Shown here: positions 52,346 to 60,450 of the stretch, piece after piece | Layout: each line of letters opens with the position of its first letter | Numbering within the stretch: position 1 is the stretch's first letter | Assembly: GCF_024609785.1 (NCBI RefSeq) | Contig: NZ_JANHJQ010000011.1 | Span: 62,001-126,000, forward strand | From: Pseudalkalibacillus decolorationis | GTDB taxonomy: Bacteria; Bacillota; Bacilli; Bacillales; Fictibacillaceae | Length of the DNA stretch: 64,000 bases | Direction of reading: 5' to 3' | Notes under the pieces: generated by a model | The model's input: only the letters and a program-made list of their open reading frames with translations | What the model was told of the DNA's origin: nothing | Database searches by the model: none | Made by a program: the position numbers and the translations under genes

Positions 52346-53248
52346 ATGTTGAGAATAGAACGAGTTGAAGTTGTGCTAAACCCCAAAGCCGGTAACGATA
52401 AACTTCATAAACAATTAGACCAAATACTTGCTACTCTTGAGCATCATTTTCCATTTGTGAATTTATACAAAACACAAGACCAGGGTGATGCCGCACGTCG
52501 AATTGAACAAATAGGAGAAGATGTTGACCTTGTTATTGGTGCGGGTGGAGATGGGACGATCTATGAATTAATCAATGCTCTTGCACCGCTTGATAAAAGG
52601 CCAGCATTCGGAATTATCCCTGCAGGTACATGTAATGATTTTTCAAGAGCACTCGGAATTTCACAGAACCCTTTAATTGCTACAGAACAAATTTGCGAGC
52701 AACAATTCAGAGCAATTGATGTTGGAAAATGCGAACATCAGTATTTTTTAAATTTCTGGGGAATCGGTCTTATCACAGATGTATCAACCAATATTGATCC
52801 TAAAGTGAAGGAAAGCCTCGGACGGCTTTCCTATTACTTAAGTGTTTTTCAAACGGTCAATGAAGAGAAACCGTTTCACCTCCGGATTGAATCAAAGGAA
52901 TGCAGCTATGAAGGGGATGCTTCGATGGTACTTGTCGGAAACGGTCCATTTACTGGTGGCATACGCGCCTTCTTCCCAGGGTCTGATATTGAGGACGGTA
53001 AATTGGAAGTGCTTGTTGTCGAATCAAGTCGTCTGCAGACTTTTTGGGATATACTCCGGGCTAAGGTGATGAACAATGTTCCAAACAACGAGGGAATATT
53101 ATACTTTCAAACGGAAGAGGTTTCAATAAAAACAAAGCCACAGAGAACCATCGATTGTGACGGAGAACGCACCTTTCAGACACCTTCAACGATTTCCATA
53201 TTACCAGCACATATTAACGTCGCGGTTGGAGAATATCCCGTTAAATAA
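52346..53248 (+). CDS. Diacylglycerol kinase-family lipid kinase (YegS/DgkB/BmrU type)
   Basis: A 300-aa DAGK_cat protein: VVLNPKAGNDK, the catalytic GAGGDGTIYELINAL, GIIPAGTCNDFSRALGI and the C-terminal YegS-like domain with FFPGSDIEDGKLEVLVV. It phosphorylates a lipid such as diacylglycerol or undecaprenol. AAGGAAGTGA aligns with anti-Shine-Dalgarno and favours ATG 52346; ATG 52343 is equally in frame. The reading frame extends upstream only through repeat DNA. It has its own terminator. Confidence 0.87.
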   Translation: MLRIERVEVVLNPKAGNDKLHKQLDQILATLEHHFPFVNLYKTQDQGDAARRIEQIGEDVDLVIGAGGDGTIYELINALAPLDKRPAFGIIPAGTCNDFSRALGISQNPLIATEQICEQQFRAIDVGKCEHQYFLNFWGIGLITDVSTNIDPKVKESLGRLSYYLSVFQTVNEEKPFHLRIESKECSYEGDASMVLVGNGPFTGGIRAFFPGSDIEDGKLEVLVVESSRLQTFWDILRAKVMNNVPNNEGILYFQTEEVSIKTKPQRTIDCDGERTFQTPSTISILPAHINVAVGEYPVK

Positions 53249-53313
53249 CGGAGCAAAAACATAGACAGACGTGTAGTTGAGATGTTTTCCTCCACGCGAG
53301 CTTCTCTTGGATA

Positions 53314-53352
53314 AAAAGATGGTCCACTTTGTACTACTGTGGACCATCTTTT
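53314..53352 (+). terminator. Intrinsic terminator of the lipid kinase gene
   Basis: AAAAGATGGTCCAC pairs perfectly with GTGGACCATCTTTT (14 bp), followed by TT and CAC. Confidence 0.85.
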
Positions 53353-53360
53353 TTCACAAG

Positions 53361-53694
53361 TAAAGAAAGTATAACTTTTTGATGCATAGATGTAATGTCT
53401 AGTTGCAGCGCCCAGGTGTTCGAGGTCGCTTCGATTCTTTCCACAAACACAAAAAGCGTGTTATGTTGCAGAATCTCCAGCGCTTGTACCACAGGCATAA
53501 GGGCAACTAAGGTAATCGCCTTAGCGTTTACCAAGTTTTCTTTATCACACCTGAACAGGGCGCTTCCGCTTTTCTATGATGTCTAGCTCCAGCACCCAGC
53601 CACTTGGATAACTTCAGACCTCCTGCGGCGGCGACAGCCTCCTCGTCGGTCTTCCAGTGACCTTCGTGGCTAGACAGGGCGCTTGCGCTTTTCT
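53361..53694. repeat. Two inverted family A elements, the first with a B-type insert (A7, A8)
   Basis: 53361-53577: GTAAAGAAAGTATAAC start, AGTTGCAGCGCCCAGG, CACAAACACAAAAAGCGTGT, the eroded B core GGCATAAGGGCAACTAAGG, end GGGCGCTTCCGCTTTTCT. 53578-53694: ATGTCTAGCTCCAGCACCC to GGGCGCTTGCGCTTTTCTTA. The same two-unit arrangement occurs at 10980-11312. No gene in this 464-bp gap. Confidence 0.85.
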
Positions 53695-53712
53695 TAAAGT
53701 CTATCTATTCTG

Positions 53713-54048
53713 TTAACCCACCATTCGAACGAGCATATGAGCGAGCATGTGCTGCTGTTCTTTATTCCCTGCGTGCCAGAGCTCGTGTAGCAATTTCTCT
53801 TCACGGTTTCTCGGATCTTCATTTTCAGCAAGGTAGGATGCTACTTTTTCCGCCGCTTGCGCTAATTTCTCCTCTGACATTCCCATCTTTTCACCTAGTC
53901 GAACTCGTTTACCTAGATATTCTTTAAATGAATCAAAGTTTTGCAGAATATCGTCTCGTTCTTCAGCTGGAATCCGGTTTACTGTTGAAGATACTTCATC
54001 AACATGGACCTTTTCATCTTTATCAACCATATGATTTTTTTCATTCAT
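53713..54048 (-). CDS. DUF3243 family protein
   Basis: A 111-aa protein. The core ILQNFDSFKEYLGKRVRLGE, KMGMSEEKLAQAAEKVASYL and ENEDPRNREEKLLHELWHAG matches the DUF3243 (YmfJ-like) family known from Bacillus; the N-terminal 30 residues are a polar extension. Function unknown. The C-terminal helix (KEQQHMLAHMLVRMVG) is His/Met-rich. It lies 15 bp after the DJ-1/PfpI gene, so they are probably one operon. Confidence 0.8.
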   Translation of the reverse strand: MNEKNHMVDKDEKVHVDEVSSTVNRIPAEERDDILQNFDSFKEYLGKRVRLGEKMGMSEEKLAQAAEKVASYLAENEDPRNREEKLLHELWHAGNKEQQHMLAHMLVRMVG

Positions 54049-54063
54049 ATCTATTTCCTCCTA

Positions 54064-54597
54064 TTATTTTCTGATATGCATCTTTACATATTTTAAAATT
54101 TTCTTTGTCTCTTCAATAAATGCTGGAAGATCATCAGGCTCTCGACTCGTAACGAGGTTTCCGCCACAAACAACAACGGGCTCATCAAATACATTGGCAC
54201 CAGCAAGTTTCAGATCCATTTGTATTGATTTATAGCCTGTAATGTTACGACCCTTTAATACGTCTGCTGTGATTAAGAGTTGCGGCCCATGGCAAATAGC
54301 AAAAATCGGTTTGTTTCTATAAACGAACTTTTTTGCGAATTCTACAAAACGATCATCTGCCCTTAAAATATCTGGGGAAAAGCCACCTGGTATGAACAAA
54401 GCATCGTTGTCATTTTCATCAGCCTGGTCAATTGTTTGATCAACTTTCACGGTCGCTTTACCCTGTTTTCCAGTCACCTCATTCTTCTCTGTGCCAATAA
54501 CGGATAATTCATGCCCTGCCTCCTTATATACATGAGCAGGATCGGTATACTCCACATCTTCAAACATATCAGTCAAAACTACTGCAATTTTACTCAT
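54064..54597 (-). CDS. yfkM: DJ-1/PfpI family protein, YfkM-like (general stress protein 18)
   Basis: A 177-aa flavodoxin-like protein. The nucleophile Cys lies in IFAICHGPQLLITADVLKGR with the expected elbow AICHGP; the upstream Glu of the family is in FEDVEYTDP. Homologs are YfkM and YraA in B. subtilis, deglycase/chaperone-type stress proteins; exact activity is debated. RBS is weak (ACAGAGAG). First of two genes, upstream of DUF3243. Confidence 0.85.
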   Translation of the reverse strand: MSKIAVVLTDMFEDVEYTDPAHVYKEAGHELSVIGTEKNEVTGKQGKATVKVDQTIDQADENDNDALFIPGGFSPDILRADDRFVEFAKKFVYRNKPIFAICHGPQLLITADVLKGRNITGYKSIQMDLKLAGANVFDEPVVVCGGNLVTSREPDDLPAFIEETKKILKYVKMHIRK

Positions 54598-54619
54598 CTC
54601 TCTGTTTCACAACCCTTCT

Positions 54620-54709
54620 AAAGAACTTGGCAAAGCCAAAGCCTTTGGCGCCGGCTGAGCCTTAGTTGCGCTTATACTATAGAAAGTATTTTTATACTTT
54701 CTTAACGTG
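54620..54709. repeat. Family B repeat, single unit
   Basis: AAGAACTTGGCAAAGCCAAA to TTTATACTTTCTTAACGTG, with the AGAAAGTAT-TTTT-ATACTTTCT hairpin; GGCGATCGCC is altered to GGCGCCGGC here, showing drift of the core. Confidence 0.85.
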
Positions 54710-54806
54710 TTAAAAATGGGACTGGTTGTCCTTTTCCCGATATCGTTAAGGTTAAACCTATGAACCAGTCACAAGAGAATGGATCAAGGTCCCAATAATT
54801 AATTAG

Positions 54807-54832
54807 GTTTATTATCAAAAAGGAACGGGTAC
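54807..54832 (+). promoter_or_regulatory. Candidate sigma-B promoter of the ferritin-like gene
   Basis: GTTTAT (54807-54812), 14-base spacer, GGGTAC (54827-54832), near the sigma-B consensus, 52 bases before the ATG. Confidence 0.5.
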
Positions 54833-54883
54833 ATTATATACGGGACATCAGAATACTTTTTAGTTGGAAAGGATGAAGTAAAA

Positions 54884-55318
54884 ATGGACAAAGAACTACA
54901 AGAACTAATTGATGGATTAAACGAAGACCTTGCTCACGAATATTCGGCAGTAATCATGTATACGTATAATGCTGCTGTCGTTTCAGGAATGTATCGACAG
55001 GTGCTAAAGCCCTTCTTCCAAGATGAAATTGCTGATGAACAAAGTCACGCATTATACTTATCTGAAAAAATAAGTACACTAGGTGGTAATCCAACGACTA
55101 CCCCTGCAGAAGTAAAGCAGCTTACAGACGTTCGACAAATGATTGAGGAAGCACGTAAATCTGAAAAAGAAACGATTGAGCGTTATGAGCAAAGAAAAGA
55201 ACAAGCTGCAAACCTGAAAATGACGGAACTTGTGGTTAAGTTAGAAGACTTAATCGCAGACGAAACTCATCATATGGAAGAAATGGGTCACTTACTGAAC
55301 GACCCTCGTTTATCATAA
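54884..55318 (+). CDS. Ferritin-like domain protein
   Basis: A 144-aa four-helix bundle. E-x-x-Y near the start (HEYSAVIMYTYNAAVVSGMY), DEQSHALYLSEKI and DLIADETHHMEEM give E-x-x-H type di-iron ligands on helices 1-4, as in bacterioferritin/Dps-like proteins. Too short for classical ferritin; probably an iron storage or oxidative stress protein. A sigma-B-like promoter supports a stress role. It follows a family B repeat and is convergent with ecsC. Confidence 0.85.
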   Translation: MDKELQELIDGLNEDLAHEYSAVIMYTYNAAVVSGMYRQVLKPFFQDEIADEQSHALYLSEKISTLGGNPTTTPAEVKQLTDVRQMIEEARKSEKETIERYEQRKEQAANLKMTELVVKLEDLIADETHHMEEMGHLLNDPRLS

Positions 55319-55345
55319 GTAATTGAGCACCCCCCTAATTTATAT

Positions 55346-55399
55346 AAATGGGACTGACCTAAGACATCTAGAAAAACCGATGTTAAGTCAGTCCCATTT
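55346..55399. terminator. Long bidirectional terminator between ferritin-like gene and ecsC
   Basis: AAATGGGACTGACCTAAGACATC pairs with GATGTTAAGTCAGTCCCATTT across 54 bases, with only one or two mismatches, in an 82-bp convergent gap. The arms resemble those at 21297-21342 (GGGCTGACCC..ACATC). Confidence 0.8.
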
Positions 55400-55400
55400 T

Positions 55401-56141
55401 CTAATTCATCCTTTTCTCTGATTCCAAATGTCGTAGTCGGAAGCAGTTTTTCGCTGTATTTCCGAGATCCTCGAGAAAGTGAAAGTTTGCGTAGGCTCCG
55501 ACTATCGCTCCTAGACCTGGAAGCATCTGCAGCATTTTTATAAGATCGATATGATCTCGGTAGGTCATTTGAAACCTTTCCCAGTCCCACTCATCATTAA
55601 TCGACTTCCCATAGCGAGCCGCATAATCCTCCCACTCTTTTATCGTTAAGAATGTTTCTTTTCGAACATCATCGTCTGAAAATGCTAATAAAAACACGTG
55701 TAACAGATAAATGCGCTCAGCATAATTCTTTGTATCATATCCATAAATCCGTGCCGCTTCAAAAAGGAATTTCATTTTAATCGCTAAAAGAAGAGGGAAA
55801 TCTGCTAGTCCAAGTAAAATCCCACCAGCACCCGTACCTGCCCCCTCAGCCATCGCCGTTTTTTTGAACGTTTTTTGTTTTTCTACTAATAGCTGATCCC
55901 GCTCCTCTAATGACATCCCAATAATCGGCAATCTTTTCGTTGTGAATTCCGACCCTGACAGTGTAGCCTGAACCATGTGGCGGATACTATTTGTAATCGT
56001 CTCTTGAATACGATCTGGTATCACTTTATTAATTCGCTCTTGGACGCGTTTCGCCGTACGTTTATAGATTGGAGACCGCTTTAACATCTCCTTCTCCCAA
56101 TCGATTAATTCCTGCATCACTTTTTCCTCATATACTCCCAT
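55401..56141 (-). CDS. ecsC: EcsC family protein
   Basis: A 246-aa protein of the EcsC family: QELIDWEKEMLKRSPIYKRT, AVQERINKVIPDRIQETITN-like N-terminus, then hydrophobic GAGTGAGGILLGLADFPLLL and MLQMLPGLGAIVGAYANFHF. In B. subtilis ecsC is last of ecsABC and its function is not established; the hydrophobic stretches suggest peripheral membrane association. Located 21 bp after ecsB. Confidence 0.88.
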   Translation of the reverse strand: MGVYEEKVMQELIDWEKEMLKRSPIYKRTAKRVQERINKVIPDRIQETITNSIRHMVQATLSGSEFTTKRLPIIGMSLEERDQLLVEKQKTFKKTAMAEGAGTGAGGILLGLADFPLLLAIKMKFLFEAARIYGYDTKNYAERIYLLHVFLLAFSDDDVRKETFLTIKEWEDYAARYGKSINDEWDWERFQMTYRDHIDLIKMLQMLPGLGAIVGAYANFHFLEDLGNTAKNCFRLRHLESEKRMN

Positions 56142-56162
56142 TGCACCCTCACGACTCCCCGT

Positions 56163-57392
56163 TTACTTACTTAAGACAAACCGCTTACTTAATTGTTTTT
56201 TCAGTCTGATTTTCACAAAAATTAGAACAACCAGTAACCCTAAAACCAATACGATGAGAGATTGGATTAGAGAATAGTGATTGAAATAACTTACTATCGT
56301 ATAAATCATCGTTTGTATAACTAATAATCGAAAAAGAAGCTGTTGAAATGCATAGAACTGAAGTCCTTGAGAGACCGGGTACAGATTCACCCAAACCTTT
56401 GCATCAAAATGTGGCCAAAGTGTTGTTAGTTGAAGGGCAGTCATATAGATAAACAGGACTCCAAACCCCCATAGGAGAAAACCTTCTGATAAAAAGTATA
56501 CAAGCACAGCTCCTACCAAGGTTAGGCGAAAATAGATTCCTAAATAATCATTTGACCTTATGAACGCTCTCGTATACATATATGCATGCACCCGTTCGCG
56601 TTTACCGCTCAGGATAGGAATCAAGAAATTGGCCCACCTTCTCTCTCTCACTCTCCTACTTATGCTAGGCACCTCAACAAACATATTTGCTATTCGGTAA
56701 AAAAACATTAACGACTCTGATTCTAGATCAATCAATCTCTCCCATTTCAGCGGATGCTCATTTGCTAGTTTTCTATACATGACAAGATAAAGGACACAGA
56801 TAGCAATTAGTAACCCCGCTGTTAACAGCCAGCGCTGATCTAAGATTGTATACAAGAGAAACAGACTAGTCGTACCTCGGACAAATGGTGACAACTGTTT
56901 AAATCGATTGTTCGGCAATCGCAGCTCTTCCCATATTGAAAGCAAGTTCCAGCCTTTCAACAAAATAACTAGCAGCAAACTACCGAGATAGATAGTAATA
57001 TCCCCTGTAATTTGTGAAAAGTATAAGGGACCCAACACGAGAAAAATAACCACAATCACAAATGATTGCACGATAAAAGAGTACACTAGAGACCGCTGAA
57101 AATAAGGCTTCAACCTTTGCTCAGCGGACAACAAAAAGATTGAATCTGGCGGTTTGATAAATGTACGTATGCTCCCCTTCAAGACAAAAAATAACAATAC
57201 AATCGTCATCAATTCCACTGCAGGAAAGTTTTTGGGAAGTGCTTGAATTAAAATACTGTAGTAATAGCTCCCGAGTATGAATGAAACATAGACCGAGAAC
57301 AGGAATCCACTATTTCCTATGTACCGTAAATACCTAATAGCCATCATCCAGTAACTATTGGCACGTTCTTTCCATAAAGATTTAGGATCCAT
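56163..57392 (-). CDS. ecsB: ABC transporter permease EcsB
   Basis: A 409-aa membrane protein with about 10 TM helices, consistent with EcsB (408 aa in B. subtilis): LWKERANSYWMMAIRYLRYI, SVYVSFILGSYYYSILIQAL, MYRKLANEHPLKWERLIDLE. EcsAB affects secretion, intramembrane proteolysis by RasP, competence and sporulation; its transported substrate is debated (peptide export is one proposal). Three bp after ecsA. Confidence 0.9.
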   Translation of the reverse strand: MDPKSLWKERANSYWMMAIRYLRYIGNSGFLFSVYVSFILGSYYYSILIQALPKNFPAVELMTIVLLFFVLKGSIRTFIKPPDSIFLLSAEQRLKPYFQRSLVYSFIVQSFVIVVIFLVLGPLYFSQITGDITIYLGSLLLVILLKGWNLLSIWEELRLPNNRFKQLSPFVRGTTSLFLLYTILDQRWLLTAGLLIAICVLYLVMYRKLANEHPLKWERLIDLESESLMFFYRIANMFVEVPSISRRVRERRWANFLIPILSGKRERVHAYMYTRAFIRSNDYLGIYFRLTLVGAVLVYFLSEGFLLWGFGVLFIYMTALQLTTLWPHFDAKVWVNLYPVSQGLQFYAFQQLLFRLLVIQTMIYTIVSYFNHYSLIQSLIVLVLGLLVVLIFVKIRLKKQLSKRFVLSK

Positions 57393-57395
57393 TAT

Positions 57396-58133
57396 TTAAA
57401 CTCCTCTAGTTATCTTTACGTAGATTTCATCTAGTGTCGCATTCGGCATCTTCATTTTTTGCTGAATTTCCTCAAGTGTACCGATTTCAAGAATCCTGCC
57501 TTCATGTAAAATTACAAAACGATCACAATACCGTTCAGCTGTTGATAAAATATGTGTTGATAACAAAATGCCCGTTCCATTGTTTTTCACTTGGATTAAT
57601 AAGTCAAGGAACGACTGAATGCCAAGCGGATCAAGCCCAACAAATGGTTCATCGACAACAAACAAAGAAGGCTGAATTAAGAAGGCACACATAATCATGA
57701 CCTTCTGTCGCATCCCTTTTGAAAATTGGTTCGGAAACCATTTCGTTTTGTTTTCCATATGAAACTCTTTTAACAATGGATCGACACGCTTATGAAAATC
57801 GGCATCATCAATTTGATAAGCCATTGCGGTTAATTCAAGGTGTTCCCATAGTGTAAGTTCTTCGTACAATACGGGGGTTTCTGGTATGTATGCTATTTCG
57901 GCACGATAGTGATCTGGTCCTTGCATTAATGTCTTTCCTTTTATTTGCACGGAACCTGAAATCGGCTCCATAAGACCGAGTATATGTTTAATCGTTGTAC
58001 TCTTACCTGCACCATTTAAGCCGATCAGCCCTACGATTTCACTTTCGTTCACATGAAAATTAAGACCATGTAATACCGGCTGTAGTTGACTGTATCCACC
58101 CGAAAGATTATTGATTTCAAGTACGTTAGTCAT
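57396..58133 (-). CDS. ecsA: ABC transporter ATP-binding protein EcsA
   Basis: A 245-aa ATPase: Walker A GLNGAGKST, signature region FSKGMRQKVMIM (KGMRQK form), Walker B LFVVDEP, and LSTHI H-loop. Start at MTNVLEINNLSGGYSQ (58133), which has GGGG six bases upstream; the ATG 12 bases earlier has none. Drives EcsB. Divergent from hit over a 641-bp region that contains repeats and a structured segment. Confidence 0.92.
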   Translation of the reverse strand: MTNVLEINNLSGGYSQLQPVLHGLNFHVNESEIVGLIGLNGAGKSTTIKHILGLMEPISGSVQIKGKTLMQGPDHYRAEIAYIPETPVLYEELTLWEHLELTAMAYQIDDADFHKRVDPLLKEFHMENKTKWFPNQFSKGMRQKVMIMCAFLIQPSLFVVDEPFVGLDPLGIQSFLDLLIQVKNNGTGILLSTHILSTAERYCDRFVILHEGRILEIGTLEEIQQKMKMPNATLDEIYVKITRGV

Positions 58134-58240
58134 CTTGAACCCCATTTCTATTCGTTTGTTTCTATTCTAACAAATTTACCCGAGTTTAGACGTGTTGTCA
58201 TTTAAAGTTCATTGTATGAATCTGAATAAAGATGGCTATG

Positions 58241-58410
58241 ATGAACAGTGAAGAAGGTATCCCCCCTTCTTCCAGAGAAAAGAGAAAGAGATTTCTGTTG
58301 TATTTCCAACTTCCATGGAGAGTTATTTACAGCGTATGGCTGTAAGTAAATTCGTTTATCGACGTCTCTCCATACAACAGCAATGGCCACTTTCCCAAGC
58401 CATTGTTCAT
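58241..58410. ncRNA. Structured intergenic element between ecsA and hit (candidate RNA)
   Basis: Nested pairings: ATGAACAGTG (58241) with CATTGTTCAT (58401), 10 bp with one G-U; GAAGAAGG/CCTTCTTC (58250-58272); CTGTTGTAT/ATACAACAG (58295/58372, 9 bp), enclosing GGAGAG/CTCTCC (58317/58366) and TTACAGC/GCTGTAA (58327/58339). CAATGGC/GCCATTG (58381/58399) would compete with the outer stem. A 62-codon minus-strand frame without ATG overlaps it. Strand and function are unknown; it could be a regulatory RNA, a leader or an unrelated small repeat. Flanking 58146-58240 shows no gene. Confidence 0.3.
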
Positions 58411-58476
58411 TATCTCATATTTCTCTTTTCTTCTCTGACCTCTCCGGGGCTGACAAAAATAAGTCAGCCCTATTTT

Positions 58477-58662
58477 CACGTTAAGAAAGTATAAAAATAC
58501 TTTCTATAGTATAAGCGCAACTACGGCTCTGACTTCGCCTAAACGCTCGGCAATCGCCGAGTTTTCTTTACACGTTAAGAAAGTATAAATACTTTCTATA
58601 GTATAAGCGCAACTACGGCTCTGACTTCGCCTAAAGGCTCGGCAATCGCCGAGTTTTCTTTA
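58477..58662. repeat. Family B repeat, two tandem inverted units
   Basis: Units 58477-58570 and 58571-58662: CACGTTAAGAAAGTATAAAA, ATACTTTCTATAGTATAAGC, GCAACTACGGCTCTGACTTC, GGCAATCGCCGAGTTTTCTTTA. They are the reverse complement of the 48639 type, nearly identical to each other, but with an altered core. Just upstream GGGGCTGAC/GTCAGCCC (58446-58470) is a small hairpin. Confidence 0.9.
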
Positions 58663-58774
58663 TCTGTTTACAGATCCCTATGATACAATGAACAGTAAAG
58701 TGAGGCGTCCTATTTTTTACGCGACGTACCATGTTATTTTAAAATGAAAACGACCTGAAAGGTGTGTGTAACGA

Positions 58775-59197
58775 ATGGAAGATTGTATTTTTTGTAAGAT
58801 TATTAACGGTGAAATACCCTCATCAAAGATCTATGAGGATGAACACGTGCTAGCTTTTCTCGACATCAGCCAGGTTACAAAAGGACACACCCTAGTGATC
58901 CCAAAAGAACACCATAAGGATATTTATGAATTACCTTCACAGGTTGCTGAACGAATCTATTCAGTCATCCCGAAGATTTCAAACTCGATTAAGCATGTAT
59001 TTCAGCCGATTGGACTTAACTTATTGAACAACAATGAAGAACCAGCAGGTCAGACTGTTTTCCATTATCATGTACATATTTTACCTCGTTACAGAAAAGG
59101 TGATGGATTCGGTACTATTTGGAAATCTCATCAAGAAGAATATTCTTCAGACGACCTGCAAAATATTGCAAGTCAAATTTCTGAAGGTATCTCATAG
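58775..59197 (+). CDS. hit: HIT family nucleotide-binding protein
   Basis: A 140-aa HINT-branch protein, probably a purine nucleoside phosphoramidase. CIFCKIINGEIPSSKIYEDE at the start holds the zinc-type C-x-x-C, and QTVFHYHVHILPRYRKGDGF carries the HIT motif His-x-His-x-His with catalytic middle His. The B. subtilis hit gene is likewise divergent from ecsA. Ribosome binding site GAAAGGTG. It ends at a convergent terminator. Confidence 0.92.
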   Translation: MEDCIFCKIINGEIPSSKIYEDEHVLAFLDISQVTKGHTLVIPKEHHKDIYELPSQVAERIYSVIPKISNSIKHVFQPIGLNLLNNNEEPAGQTVFHYHVHILPRYRKGDGFGTIWKSHQEEYSSDDLQNIASQISEGIS

Positions 59198-59219
59198 TTA
59201 TATCGATTAGTAGCTAGTA

Positions 59220-59247
59220 GAAGGATTTCCGTAATCGGAAATCCTTC
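59220..59247. terminator. Bidirectional terminator between hit and the GGCT-like gene
   Basis: GAAGGATTTCCG/CGGAAATCCTTC perfect 12-bp stem with a TAAT loop. Its right edge overlaps the last bases of the convergent gene. Confidence 0.85.
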
Positions 59248-60184
59248 ATTTATTCGAGTAAATAGACAGGTATTCTTTTATTTGAGCCGATTTACTCGTT
59301 AACAGCGAACGCTTAAGGCCGCCACATGTTCTGACAATCTCAGGTTCGTTCCAATCTGGATGGTCAAACTGCGAATCAAACTGCTTTAACCATTGCTGCA
59401 TTTCCCGATAAAATGATGTGTTCCAACGAAGCTGGTGGATGAACTCTTCTCTCGTACCAGGAAACCCAACATTTTGTTTGACTTTATTAAGCATATCGGC
59501 TTGCCACATTGATGTTAAACTCGACTCTCCTTTTATATCTGGGAAGCGGTACCAACAGCCTTCCACCTCTAATGCATGAGGATAATAATAGGCATAAACA
59601 CTGCCAAACTGTTCCCCATTTGCTGTTAGTAACTTCTGTCCTTGGTGTTCGCGAAGGACATAGCCACCCTCTGTTCGATTCATGTGCTCAAGTTGTTCAG
59701 GATCGACAAATGTCAGCCAAATTTCAGTAAGTGCATTTTTTACAGGTGCAATTATTGCCGGCAATGATCCATATGGTGCTAAAAATGATCCATAAACAAT
59801 ATCCGAATCAGACATCGCACCACGTAAACAAAGTACGAAATCATTCAGACCCTTATTGAGATTAAACTTGTAGCTTAGTTGTGCAAGACAAATATTCGAT
59901 CCGTATGCAACGAGTGGAACCCGTTCTTCCAATGGGGATAGTTCTTGATCATGCAAGAAATCACCGATGGACCTCTTATAACTTGCTTGTTCAGCAAACG
60001 ATCCCTGTAACGATGAAGAATCTGAATACTCTACTACAAGGTCCTCAATAGAAACCCCTTTTTGTTCAACAATCCGGTGCGCTTTTCCTTCATAATAAAT
60101 AAAAGATGAGTTCGGCCTTGGACCCGGATATATATCAGGGTGGTCATAAGGACTGACATTGATTGGCTTATTATCTCTATACAT
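59246..60184 (-). CDS. Hypothetical protein with gamma-glutamylcyclotransferase-like motif
   Basis: A 312-aa protein not matched to a named family. In the middle, VPLVAYGSNICLAQLSYKF has the Y-G-S-N motif of GGCT-fold proteins and LEHMNRTEGGYVLREHQGQK looks like their catalytic Glu region (EGxxY). Residues 1-85 and 250-312 have no recognised fold. If it is a GGCT-like cyclotransferase the N- and C-terminal extensions are unusual. Monocistronic, between hit and trpP, no signal peptide. Confidence 0.6.
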   Translation of the reverse strand: MYRDNKPINVSPYDHPDIYPGPRPNSSFIYYEGKAHRIVEQKGVSIEDLVVEYSDSSSLQGSFAEQASYKRSIGDFLHDQELSPLEERVPLVAYGSNICLAQLSYKFNLNKGLNDFVLCLRGAMSDSDIVYGSFLAPYGSLPAIIAPVKNALTEIWLTFVDPEQLEHMNRTEGGYVLREHQGQKLLTANGEQFGSVYAYYYPHALEVEGCWYRFPDIKGESSLTSMWQADMLNKVKQNVGFPGTREEFIHQLRWNTSFYREMQQWLKQFDSQFDHPDWNEPEIVRTCGGLKRSLLTSKSAQIKEYLSIYSNK

Positions 60185-60339
60185 GAAAGCAACCCCCTTA
60201 TATTACTTTTGTTACGTTAAGTATAAAGAATTTGCTGACGTCTAGCTATAAGTCAAATCATTTTGTCATTTCTGTTAATTGGCTAAATTGGTTCAGAAGA
60301 AATCGGAATGTTTTCGTATGGAGATTGGGTGAAAATCAC

Positions 60340-60368
60340 TTGTAAAAAAGCCGTTTAGCTGATAAAAT
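60340..60368 (+). promoter_or_regulatory. trpP promoter
   Basis: TTGTAA (60340-60345), 17-base spacer, TAAAAT (60363-60368). Start of transcription would be about 60375, leaving a 75-base leader that contains the TRAP site. Confidence 0.6.
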
Positions 60369-60412
60369 ATTTACAACCGTTTTTACTCGCATTAGGCGAT
60401 AGCGCACTATTG

Positions 60413-60449
60413 GAGTAGACGAGTCGAGTTGAGAAGAGGAGAGGGTTAG
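60413..60449 (+). promoter_or_regulatory. TRAP-binding leader overlapping the trpP ribosome binding site
   Basis: GAG/TAG triplets at 60413, 60416, 60421, 60426, 60431, 60436, 60441 and 60447, mostly with exactly 5-base periodicity (TAG-ac-GAG-tc-GAG-tt-GAG-aa-GAG-ga-GAG). This is the pattern bound by the 11-mer TRAP protein with tryptophan. The triplets cover the Shine-Dalgarno GAGGAGAGGG, so bound TRAP should block translation. Confidence 0.85.
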
Positions 60450-60450
60450 A

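Noticed and set aside
58202-58390. 62-codon minus-strand frame between ecsA and hit
   Set aside because: It starts only at GTG with no ribosome binding site and coincides with strong secondary structure; kept as a structured element and not as a gene.
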